Shown here one piece after another: positions 1-6,583 of a stretch of DNA of 64,000 nucleotides (positions are counted from its first letter, which is position 1; the number at the start of each line of letters is the position of its first letter). The stretch is taken from positions 1,488,001 through 1,552,000 of the forward strand of contig JAXMCA010000002.1 of the NCBI GenBank assembly GCA_046349595.1, read 5' to 3'. Below the pieces are notes generated by a model that made no database searches, was not told the origin of the DNA, and saw only the letters and a list, made by a program, of their open reading frames with translations. The translations under genes were made by a program, and so were the position numbers. This DNA is from JACRLW01 sp046349595 (GTDB taxonomy: Bacteria > Planctomycetota > UBA1135 > UBA2386).

Positions 1-1137
1 TGGCATCGAGATCAGCAGTGGTCGGCGCACGAGGCGACCTGAATGGCATCGGGGGCACCAGTCAGTCGCGATCCCGCACGGCGCCACGGTGACCGTCGCC
101 GGCGGCGACGGCATCGGCACCCCGAGTTGCAGCCTGCACAGCGCCAACTTCGTCGCGCGTTTGCGGTTACCGAGCAGACCGTAGTGCCGGATGCGTGGGA
201 ACCCGCGCGGCAACACGTGCAGCAGGAAGCGCCGTAGGAACTCAATACCCGGCAGCAGCATCGTTCGCGTGCGCCCGCTGTTGCCGCGGTCACGACAGCG
301 GAACCGCACCCCAGCCTCGCCGACTGCGAGGATGCGGCGATTGCCGATCGCGACGCGATGCGTGTAGCGAGCGAGGTACTTCAGGACCTGAACCGGTCCG
401 CCGAAGGGCGGCTTGCTGTAGACCACCCACGACGTCGCCATCGCCCGATCGAGGCACTCCGCGAAGGCCTGAGGATCGCGCAGGTACCGCAAGGCTCCCT
501 GGAACCGCAGTTGGCACGCCTCGTACGCCGCACGTAGGTGCGCCACGAACTTGCCGCGGAACATCGTCGAGAGCACTCGCACCGGCAGGAAGAAGCCGGG
601 ACGGCATGAGACCCAGCGACCTTGCGTCGTCAGACCACCGCCGGGCACCACGCAGTGCACGTGCGGATGGTGCCGCAGCTCCTGGCTCCAGGTGTGCAGG
701 ATCGACACGAAGCCGATCTCGGCGCCGAGCTGCCTCTTGTCGGCCGCGACGGTGCGCAACGTCGCCGATGACGCAGCGAACAAGATGCCGTAGACCACCC
801 GCTTGTTCTGCAACGCGATGCGTGCCAGCTCCTCGGGCATCGTGAACACCACGTGGAAATACTCGACCGGCAGCAGATCGGCCGCGCGCTCCTCGAGCCA
901 CCGCGCCTGCCGTGAGCCCTGGCACTTCGGACAGTGCCGATTGCGGCAACTGTTGTAGGCGATGCGCTGGTAGCTGCACGCGTCGCACGACTCGACGTGG
1001 CCGCCGAGCTGCGAACTGCGGCAGGCGACCAGCGCGCGCATGACGCGGCGCCTGGCCGGCGTGACCGGACCTTCGCGCAACAGGGCGTCGCCGAAGCGCC
1101 GGACCACGTCGGCCACTTCGTGAGTGGCCCGGACCAT
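1..1137 (-). CDS. IS91-family transposase (HUH/Y2 type), 3' end beyond window
   Basis: The frame opens at the ATG at 1137 and stays open for 379 codons to the window edge with no stop, so the gene is cut by the edge. It encodes a rolling-circle type transposase that nicks and joins single-stranded DNA. An N-terminal zinc-binding region carries cysteines at about 51, 54, 64, 69 and 72 (ending HCPKCQ). The HUH-like metal motif HPHVH lies at about 157-161. The conserved block KYLARYTHRVAI, holding the candidate catalytic tyrosine, is at about 253-264. The C-terminal RRFLLHVLPRGF block at about 302-313 is also typical of the family. The ATG lies 6 nt after the stop of the upstream recombinase gene, so the two are probably co-transcribed. 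Family assignment is firm. Whether the element is intact cannot be judged, because its distal end is outside the window. Confidence 0.93.
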   Translation of the reverse strand, partial: MVRATHEVADVVRRFGDALLREGPVTPARRRVMRALVACRSSQLGGHVESCDACSYQRIAYNSCRNRHCPKCQGSRQARWLEERAADLLPVEYFHVVFTMPEELARIALQNKRVVYGILFAASSATLRTVAADKRQLGAEIGFVSILHTWSQELRHHPHVHCVVPGGGLTTQGRWVSCRPGFFLPVRVLSTMFRGKFVAHLRAAYEACQLRFQGALRYLRDPQAFAECLDRAMATSWVVYSKPPFGGPVQVLKYLARYTHRVAIGNRRILAVGEAGVRFRCRDRGNSGRTRTMLLPGIEFLRRFLLHVLPRGFPRIRHYGLLGNRKRATKLALCRLQLGVPMPSPPATVTVAPCGIATDWCPRCHSGRLVRRPLLISMP

Positions 1138-1143
1138 GACCCG

Positions 1144-1983
1144 TCAGCTGGGGATCGCCAGCAGGTCGATCGCCTTGTTCGCCGCGTCGAGCAGCCGGCC
1201 GGTCACGTGCGCGTAGATCGCCGTGGTCGACAGGCTCGAATGCCCGAGCAGCTTCTGGATCGTGCGCAGGTCGACGCCGAGCTCCAGCAGGTGCGTCGCG
1301 TAGCTGTGCCGCAGCGTGTGCACGCTCGCCGGCTTGTCGATGCGCGCGCGCAGCCGTGCCCGCACGCACACCTTCTGCACGCTGTTGTCGTGCAAGGGCT
1401 GACCCGCCGTGGCGCCCGGGAAGAGATAGTCGTGCGGGTGCTCGGCGAGCCAGTAGGTGCGCAACAGATCGCGCAACGCGACCGACATCGGCACCATGCG
1501 CGGCTTGCCGCCCTTGCCGCAGCGGATGTGCACCGTCATGCGGGCGCCGTCGATGTCAGCGACCCGCAGATGCGTCGCCTCGTGCAGCCGCGCGCCGGTC
1601 GCGTAGATCAGGCTCAGCACCGCCCGGTGCTTGAGGTTGGTCACCGCGTCCAGCAGCCGCCGTACCTCCTCGACGCTGAGCACCGTCGGCAGCTTCCGCC
1701 GCGTCTTCGCGAACGGGATGTGCTCCACCGCGAAGTCGCGTGGCAGCGTCACGCGGTAGAAGAACCGCAGCGCGCACACCGCCTGGTTGAACTGGCTCCA
1801 CGAGACCTTCGATTCGATCAGCCGCACCTGGAAGGCACGGATCTCACTCGGCCCGAGCTGGCCCGGCGGCTTGCCGAACTCGCGCGCAAAGCGCGCCACC
1901 ATCGCCACGTAGCACTCCACCGTCCGCGGGGAGTAGTTGCGAATGCGCAGGTCCTCCGCCATCCGCTCGCGCAACAGCGTCAT
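1144..1983 (-). CDS. Tyrosine recombinase associated with an IS91-type element
   Basis: This 279-residue protein has the usual two parts: an N-terminal SAM-like core-binding domain (about 5-85) and a C-terminal catalytic domain (about 95-270). The catalytic set is visible: R132 in ATGARLHEA, K157/K160 in the beta-hairpin, H222 and R225 in HTLRHSYATH, H248 in LLGHSS, and nucleophile Y257 in TAIYAHV. A purine-rich ribosome site (GAGGAAGACG) sits directly before the ATG at 1983. It lies just upstream of the IS91 transposase, an arrangement known for a subset of IS91 elements. It lacks the extra segment found before the HxxR motif in integron integrases, so despite adjoining an attC array it should not be called IntI. 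A role in resolving or targeting the IS element is inferred. Confidence 0.92.
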   Translation of the reverse strand: MTLLRERMAEDLRIRNYSPRTVECYVAMVARFAREFGKPPGQLGPSEIRAFQVRLIESKVSWSQFNQAVCALRFFYRVTLPRDFAVEHIPFAKTRRKLPTVLSVEEVRRLLDAVTNLKHRAVLSLIYATGARLHEATHLRVADIDGARMTVHIRCGKGGKPRMVPMSVALRDLLRTYWLAEHPHDYLFPGATAGQPLHDNSVQKVCVRARLRARIDKPASVHTLRHSYATHLLELGVDLRTIQKLLGHSSLSTTAIYAHVTGRLLDAANKAIDLLAIPS

Positions 1984-2139
1984 CGTCTTCCTCGTCGTCA
2001 GGGACTTCCCTCCACTGCCGCCGACGAGGAGCGTCCACCGAGCGAACCATGGACGCGCGGGTGTTTCAGCGGATCGACGAAACTCGCATCGGCTCGACCG
2101 GCACGATCTGCCGGGAGCGGGCTACCGCGCAGCGGTTTC

Positions 2140-2209
2140 GTTCAACGTCTTTGGCATTGAGCCGCGAGCGCCGCTTTGGGCGCTCGCCGGCTCCTATGCC
2201 TTGTTGGGC
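2140..2209 (-). repeat. attC recombination site (second cassette)
   Basis: Read on the minus strand, the 70-bp site starts with GCCCAAC (2209-2203, matching RYYYAAC) and ends with GTTGAAC (2146-2140, matching GTTRRRY). Between them are the inner boxes AAGGCAT and ATGCCAAAGAC, and a long hairpin with arms GAGCCGGCGAGCGCC and GGCGCTCGCGGCTC. It shares the inner boxes with the site at 4023-4088 while the hairpin sequence differs, which is the attC signature. The TAG stop of the 371-residue gene lies inside it. Confidence 0.9.
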
Positions 2210-3309
2210 GGCGCGGTCCCAACCAATCGGGCGAACTGAGCTTCCTCAGGGTTCTCCAGCGCGGAGACAATGTTCTCTGCGATCTTGTCTATGAGCTTCT
2301 GACCCCAGAAGGGGTCAGACGTCTCGTAGTAGATGACCCTGATGTGGCGAAGGTCGAATGGAACGTCTTCTTCAGTCGACGACACCAAGACAACCGGCTT
2401 CCCAAGCGCGTGGGCAAGGCCCAACTCATAGAACACATTTGGGTTCCTACTGGTGAGCTCAGCAACCAACACCTTGGCATCGTTGATGCCGCGCCAGATT
2501 TGCTCGACGACCTTACCCGTCGCGAAAATGTCGTCGTCTGCCCTGACGGGTCGCATCCCCGCCTTCTCGATCGCCGGGACCAGTACCTTCTGGTAGTACC
2601 CACCGAATGGTTCGCGGAATGGCTGCATCACAAAGCAAGAGTCTCCCGTGCGCACCCCGCTCGACTTCCCGCGCGTCTTCAGCTCAGCGGCTTCACCAGA
2701 TGCCGCCTTGATCGACTCCGAGACGTCGAGGACGCGTCGCTTGCCGTCGCTTTCATCGATCAACGAGGCCTTGCGTAGGTTGTCCAGCAAGATGGCCTCG
2801 AACTCCTCCACTCGATCCGAAGGAACAGCGAAGCTGTCAACGAGAGCATTACGAAAGAATCGCGCGTCAGGCAGATTCTCACCACGGTAGTGCTTGTACA
2901 CCTCGCCAAGACCGGGGGCTTCGATCGTCGCCTGTCGCAGCCCTGCTTTCTCGTCCTCGTCGCTCTGGGGCTTGAGGATCCTTCGCCCGAGTTCAGTCAG
3001 CTCGACATGCCCGGCCTCGGGGCGGACGAGCAGCCCGTACTTGATCGAGGAACTCAACTCGACGCCAAATGGACCGCGAAACGAAGACAGGCCAACAAAC
3101 TGAGCGGCTTGCAAGTCAGTGCACTTCTTGCCGGCGTGCTGCTCCAGAATCGCCTTCGGGATCCTCAGCGAGTCGCTCAGGCTGTTGAGCGGAAACTTCA
3201 CCTTGGCCTTGGCCTTGGCCTGCTCCGCCTCCACTCGCGAAGTCGAATCCTGACCAGAACTCACCTTCGACTTCTGTGCCGGGGGAGTCTTGCTCTTCTT
3301 CGACGCCAT
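2194..3309 (-). CDS. Cassette protein: DUF5343-like winged helix fused to NDT/TIR-like domain
   Basis: This is a 371-residue cytosolic protein with no signal or membrane segment. The first ~38 residues are Lys/Ala-rich and low in complexity. Residues about 39-185 (FPLNSLSDSLRI..., LSSSIKYGLL, LTELGRRIL, LPDARFFRNAL) resemble the DUF5343 winged-helix family. Residues about 224-350 form a compact alpha/beta domain with CFVMQPFREPF, RADDDIFATGK, DAKVLVAELTSRNPN, VFYELGLAHALGKP and DVPFDLRHIRVIYYE. This matches the nucleoside 2-deoxyribosyltransferase-like/TIR-like group; E295 in FYELG sits where such enzymes carry their catalytic acid. Domains of this kind occur as nucleotide- or NAD-processing effectors in defence proteins, so a defence role is inferred here, not shown. 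The C-terminus (TAPPNKA) is encoded by the attC itself. The gene follows the unknown 3370-3897 gene after 60 bp in the same cassette. Confidence 0.82.
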   Translation of the reverse strand: MASKKSKTPPAQKSKVSSGQDSTSRVEAEQAKAKAKVKFPLNSLSDSLRIPKAILEQHAGKKCTDLQAAQFVGLSSFRGPFGVELSSSIKYGLLVRPEAGHVELTELGRRILKPQSDEDEKAGLRQATIEAPGLGEVYKHYRGENLPDARFFRNALVDSFAVPSDRVEEFEAILLDNLRKASLIDESDGKRRVLDVSESIKAASGEAAELKTRGKSSGVRTGDSCFVMQPFREPFGGYYQKVLVPAIEKAGMRPVRADDDIFATGKVVEQIWRGINDAKVLVAELTSRNPNVFYELGLAHALGKPVVLVSSTEEDVPFDLRHIRVIYYETSDPFWGQKLIDKIAENIVSALENPEEAQFARLVGTAPPNKA

Positions 3310-3369
3310 CGATTGCTCCTAAGGACTCAAAGAGACGCGCAGGTGCCTCCGCGCACATGCCATCCATGC

Positions 3370-3897
3370 TCATTCGTCGGTATCAATCTCGATCTCGTGA
3401 TCGTCGCCCTTGGGCTCGACGATCACGATCCGAGTGCGGTCGCGGTGCTTCGGCCAAGTGTCCAACCGTCCACCCACGTCCGTCGGCCCCCGTAAGCCAG
3501 TCATGTTGTTGCGCTTGCCATTGTCGCAATCATCACACTTCTGATACGCCGAGACCTGAAGTGTACCAGACTGCTTGATCGTGTGCCCGCGATACGACCC
3601 GTGGATGCTGAAGCTGAGCGCAGATCCAGAAAGGTCCCAGGAGAACTCGAATCCGCCCTGCCCCACCGGCTTGGTTGCAACCACGACTTGCCTGGTCCGC
3701 GAATACTCAGACCACTTGCCTTCACCAAGGACCCACCACTTGGGGCCATAGTGGTACTTGAGCTTGACGAGCTTGCCGACCGCAACGTCCCGACACCACG
3801 GCAGCTCCAGGCCCATTGCGTTCAACTGGTCCACCAGCGACCGCTCAGCCGCGAAAGCACGGGTCAGAGCCGCCCCAAGAGTGAACGAAGTAGTCAT
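3370..3897 (-). CDS. Unknown cassette protein, first gene of a two-gene cassette
   Basis: The ATG at 3897 (MTTSFTLGAALTRAFAAERS) gives 175 residues. The frame stays open upstream to 3969, but a GGGAG-type ribosome site precedes the 3897 ATG. I do not recognise a family. The protein is soluble, without signal peptide or membrane helices. It has a tryptophan/aromatic-rich middle (KWWVLGEGKWSEYSRTRQ), probable beta strands around FEFSWDLSGSALSFSIHGSY, and a CDDC pair (QKCDDCDNGKRNN) that could bind a metal. The C-terminus is acidic (EIEIDTDE). It is followed after 60 bp by the DUF5343/NDT-like gene with no attC between them, so the two were probably mobilised together and may work together. Confidence 0.75.
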   Translation of the reverse strand: MTTSFTLGAALTRAFAAERSLVDQLNAMGLELPWCRDVAVGKLVKLKYHYGPKWWVLGEGKWSEYSRTRQVVVATKPVGQGGFEFSWDLSGSALSFSIHGSYRGHTIKQSGTLQVSAYQKCDDCDNGKRNNMTGLRGPTDVGGRLDTWPKHRDRTRIVIVEPKGDDHEIEIDTDE

Positions 3898-4022
3898 GCT
3901 TGGCCATCTCCCGAGTGTTCCTGCGGCGTCATCGCTTGGGCAGCCCACAGTGGGAGCCCGCAACAACAACGCACCGGGACGGTAGCCTATGGCGGACCGA
4001 CTGCTCGGTCAAGCTTCCGCCC

Positions 4023-4088
4023 GCCCAACGTCTTTGGCCATCAGCCGCCGGCCGCTTGGGGCCGGCCGGCTGCATGGCCTTGTTGGGC
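4023..4088 (-). repeat. attC recombination site (first cassette)
   Basis: Read on the minus strand, the 66-bp site starts with GCCCAAC (4088-4082) and ends with GTTGGGC (4029-4023). Inner boxes AAGGCCAT and ATGGCCAAAGAC match those of the 2140-2209 site. The central arms CAGCCGGCCGGCC and GGCCGGCGGCTG form the hairpin. The stop codon of the membrane protein gene (4092-4090) is one base from the core site. Confidence 0.92.
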
Positions 4089-4089
4089 G

Positions 4090-4554
4090 TCATGTCTGTC
4101 CGCCCACGCCCACGATGGACATGACCGTCAGCAAGACGCCGAAAATGGCGATCAAGACATGAAGAGTTACCCAAAATAGTCCCAACCTCCAAGAATGTAG
4201 TCGTGGAAATCGATCGGCAGCCATTGAGTCTGCCGCGCGCTTGAGATCAAGGATGCGGCTTTCGGGAACGGCTTGCTCCAGCGCACCTCGATACTGCCGC
4301 GCTCGCTCCATACAGACGTAGAAGCGCTCATATTGTTTGGCGCTGAACAAGCAACCAAAGGCACCGATGGCAACCAAGAACAGAGCCGCCGGGCAGTCGG
4401 AGAGGCTGAGGCTCTTGTCGAACCCGACCAGCGTGAGCACGCCTGCCGCAAGCGCAGAGAAGAAGCCCGTCACAGTCGCTCGCTGTTGCTCATGGTGCCG
4501 CGCCTCAGCGGCGTACTCCTGGAACAGCTTGAGGTAGAGATCAGCCTTGTCCAT
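4090..4554 (-). CDS. Small three-helix membrane protein, first cassette
   Basis: This 154-residue protein has an amphipathic N-terminus (DLYLKLFQEYAAEARHHEQQR) followed by two close membrane helices (about 28-45 and 55-72). A charged cytosolic-type stretch (about 73-120) and a third helix (about 124-148) complete it. The arrangement of an N-terminal helix, a helical hairpin and a charged middle resembles SLATT-type or RipA-type small membrane proteins, some of which act as pore or membrane effectors; this likeness is by eye only. The ATG lies 24 nt after the core site at 4578-4584, as expected for the first gene of a cassette. Expression would have to come from a promoter upstream of the array on the minus strand. 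Confidence 0.8.
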   Translation of the reverse strand: MDKADLYLKLFQEYAAEARHHEQQRATVTGFFSALAAGVLTLVGFDKSLSLSDCPAALFLVAIGAFGCLFSAKQYERFYVCMERARQYRGALEQAVPESRILDLKRAADSMAADRFPRLHSWRLGLFWVTLHVLIAIFGVLLTVMSIVGVGGQT

Positions 4555-4577
4555 GTCAGAATCCGTGCACCATGAAC

Positions 4578-4641
4578 GCCCAACTTGGAATTAGACTGTT
4601 CTCGATAACACCACGACCCGAGCCCGCCCGGTCAGCCTAAC
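4578..4641 (-). other. Isolated core site with attI-like surroundings
   Basis: On the minus strand the core GTTGGGC (4584-4578) marks the start of the first cassette. About 50 bp upstream is a second core-like heptamer, GTTAGGC (4641-4635), in the same direction, with a GTGTTATCGAG stretch between them. Direct, not inverted, core-like boxes before the first cassette are what an attI site shows; an attC would have the outer box inverted. The interval 4642-4883 to its right holds no integrase gene or remnant I could recognise. It could instead be a junction left by chance recombination at a secondary site. Confidence 0.4.
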
Positions 4642-4883
4642 GCGGTCACGGTCAAGTGCATGGCGGGCGCTGAATCGCATGCGGCAGGCCGAGCGGAGGG
4701 CGTGGTCCTCTTCGAGGGCGGCATCTTAGACAGGTCTGTCGAAGATGGTAGGGGCGGAGGTGCCGGTGATCGTGGCGGCTGGTTCGGAGAGGGACGCGCG
4801 ATCGTCCCGAGGGAATGAGGGGAGGAACGAGGCGCCGAGTGGGGCGCGACGTCGCCGGCGCGCAGACGGTCATCCGATGCGCA

Positions 4884-6452
4884 TCAACCGCGCCCCGCGA
4901 CCGCCATCTCCGCGGCGCGTGCCGACAGCGCCATGATCGTGAGCGTGGGGTTCTGGCAGCCAGTGCCCGGAAAGCATGCGCCGTCGGTGACCAGAAGATT
5001 GGGCAGGTCCCACACGCGATTGAAGGGGTCGAGGACCGAGAGCGTCGGGTCGTCGCCCATGCGGGCGCCGCCGCATTCGTGGATGGCGAGGCCGAGGTGG
5101 AGGACGCCGACTTCGGGGCCGACCATCTTCCAGAGGAGGCCGCGGAGGAGGCGGGGCATCGGCATTTCGATGCGGAGGCCGGTGGCGGCGGCGACGGCTT
5201 CGATCTGGGCCTTCTGGGCCGCGATCATTGCGTGTTCGTTGGTGCGGCGGCGGATGGCGATGGCGGCGATGGGGATGCCGCGGGAGTCGAGGCGGGGTGA
5301 CAGGGTCACGCGGTTGTCGCGGTGGGGGAGCATCTCGCCGAAGGCGGCCATGCCCCAGGAGTGCTTGCTGAGCATGCCCTGCAGGCCGAAGCCGCGTTGG
5401 AAGCTGCGGTCGGCGAGGGTGTCGCTGAAGTCGGGGACGTAGAAGTCGAGCTTGTCGCCGAGGTCGAGGGCGTCGGGAGTGCGCTCGGGGCCGGCGAGCC
5501 CGCGGTAGTCGTCGGCGGTGCTGCCGGCGGCGACGACGAAGTTGTGGTCGACGAGGTGACGGCCGAGCTGGTCGTGGCGATTGCCGATGCCGTTCTCGTG
5601 ACCCTTGCCGCGTGAGTTGAGCAGGATGCGCACCGATTCGATCGACGATGCGCAGAGGAACACGAGGTCGGATTCGATCACGTCGCGACGGCCACCGTCG
5701 CGCGCACACTCGACACCGATGGCGCGCTCGCCGGCCTCGTCGAGCAGCACGCGCGCGACCGAGGCGTCGGGGATCAGCTCGAGCAGGCCGGTCGCCTGCG
5801 CGGCGGCGAGCGGCTTGGGCACGGCGTCGTCGTCGCGCGCGAGCACGCGCGGCGCGATCACCTTGCGCTCGGGCCAGCGCGCCAGAACCCGCTCGCGGAA
5901 CAGGGCGACGCGCGGCGGCAGCTCCTGCACATCGGCGATCACGCTGTCCGGTAGCTCCGTTATTCCGTCGCATGCGCCGCGCATGCCGTGGAAGCGCTCG
6001 ACGGCCTCGTAATACGGCGCGAGATCGCGCAGCCGGATCGGCCAGGGGATGCCGTGGCCGTCCTCCGCCGCGCGGTCGAAATCACGGTCCGAGAGGCGCA
6101 GCGCCATGCGCGCCCAGGTGTGCAGACGTCCGCCGACCTGACGACCGCGGATCCACAGGAAGCGGTCGCCGCCGCCGTCGGCATAGGGATTGAGCCGATC
6201 GTCGACATAGAGGTGCGCGAGGCGCGGGTGGTAGGACACGCTGCGCGACTGCACGGGATGGCGACGGTCGAGCAGCCTCTGCCAGGGCGCGAAGGGCGGG
6301 GCGTGGGTGGGGCGGTCGGCGGCGCCGAGCACGCGGCCGGCGTCGATGGCGCCGACGCGCAGGCCCTTCGCGGTCAGGGTCTTCGCGACCCAGGAGCCGG
6401 CGGCGCCGAGTCCGACGACGAGGGCATCGAAACGCTTGCGGTCGATCGACAT
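4884..6452 (-). CDS. GMC family oxidoreductase
   Basis: The ATG at 6452 (MSIDRKRF) gives 522 residues. The N-terminus carries the FAD dinucleotide motif GLGAAGSWVAK (about 12-22) and a second strand ending in an acidic residue. The middle includes RGRQVGGRLHTWARM, the GMC signature region around the flavin. The C-terminal block HECGGARMG, TDGACFPGTGCQNPT and LTIMALSARAAEM is typical of the GMC_oxred_C domain and holds the His/Asn pair expected at the active site. The substrate is unknown; the family oxidises alcohols and sugars. There is no signal peptide, and no gluconate dehydrogenase subunit 3 gene beside it, the usual partner of such enzymes in planctomycetes. It is divergent from the secreted protein at 6584. 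Confidence 0.88.
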   Translation of the reverse strand: MSIDRKRFDALVVGLGAAGSWVAKTLTAKGLRVGAIDAGRVLGAADRPTHAPPFAPWQRLLDRRHPVQSRSVSYHPRLAHLYVDDRLNPYADGGGDRFLWIRGRQVGGRLHTWARMALRLSDRDFDRAAEDGHGIPWPIRLRDLAPYYEAVERFHGMRGACDGITELPDSVIADVQELPPRVALFRERVLARWPERKVIAPRVLARDDDAVPKPLAAAQATGLLELIPDASVARVLLDEAGERAIGVECARDGGRRDVIESDLVFLCASSIESVRILLNSRGKGHENGIGNRHDQLGRHLVDHNFVVAAGSTADDYRGLAGPERTPDALDLGDKLDFYVPDFSDTLADRSFQRGFGLQGMLSKHSWGMAAFGEMLPHRDNRVTLSPRLDSRGIPIAAIAIRRRTNEHAMIAAQKAQIEAVAAATGLRIEMPMPRLLRGLLWKMVGPEVGVLHLGLAIHECGGARMGDDPTLSVLDPFNRVWDLPNLLVTDGACFPGTGCQNPTLTIMALSARAAEMAVAGRG

Positions 6453-6583
6453 CCGGTGCGGCGGGGTGAACGAGGACAGAGGATTACACGGTCCACCGCG
6501 GATCGCGGACGGCAATCCCGCGGCACGAAAAGACGTGCGGTTGGCTTCCGCCGTGCGCTCCAAGCACTTCGATCCGACCCGCC

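Larger units (their letters stand above)
1..1983 (-). mobile_element. Partial IS91-like element (tyrosine recombinase + transposase)
   Basis: The two coupled genes described here form the coding part of an IS91-type element transcribed leftward. The left end is beyond position 1, and I could not recognise the exact right terminus. About 156 bp separate the recombinase start from the nearest attC site, and that interval presumably contains the terminus and promoter. IS91-type elements do not generate target duplications, so none was sought. Confidence 0.75.
2140..4584 (-). mobile_element. Integron-type gene cassette array without integrase (CALIN-like)
   Basis: Two attC recombination sites and one further core site, all in the same orientation, divide this segment into two cassettes read on the minus strand. 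The first has one gene (4090-4554) and ends in the attC at 4023-4088. The second has two genes (3370-3897 and 2194-3309) and ends in the attC at 2140-2209. As is usual for cassettes, the gene stop codons abut or lie inside the attC sites. The segment is visibly poorer in G+C than its neighbours; for example 2341-2400 counts 32 G/C of 60. No integron integrase gene lies on either side within the window. The array sits between the IS91-type element and chromosomal genes. Confidence 0.85.

Noticed and set aside
290..1369. A 359-codon minus-strand frame over the IS91 region
   Set aside because: The true transposase frame is another one, with zinc-finger, HPHVH and YLARYTHRVAI motifs; this frame has none.
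1144..1983. The tyrosine recombinase as an integron integrase (IntI)
   Set aside because: It lacks the extra IntI segment before the HxxR motif, is coupled to the IS91 transposase, and is read in the same direction as the cassettes and downstream of them, the wrong position for intI.
1984..2139. Small open frames between the recombinase gene and the attC site
   Set aside because: They overlap the recombinase start or attC, have no ribosome site, and show no protein-like composition; the interval more likely holds the IS terminus and promoter.
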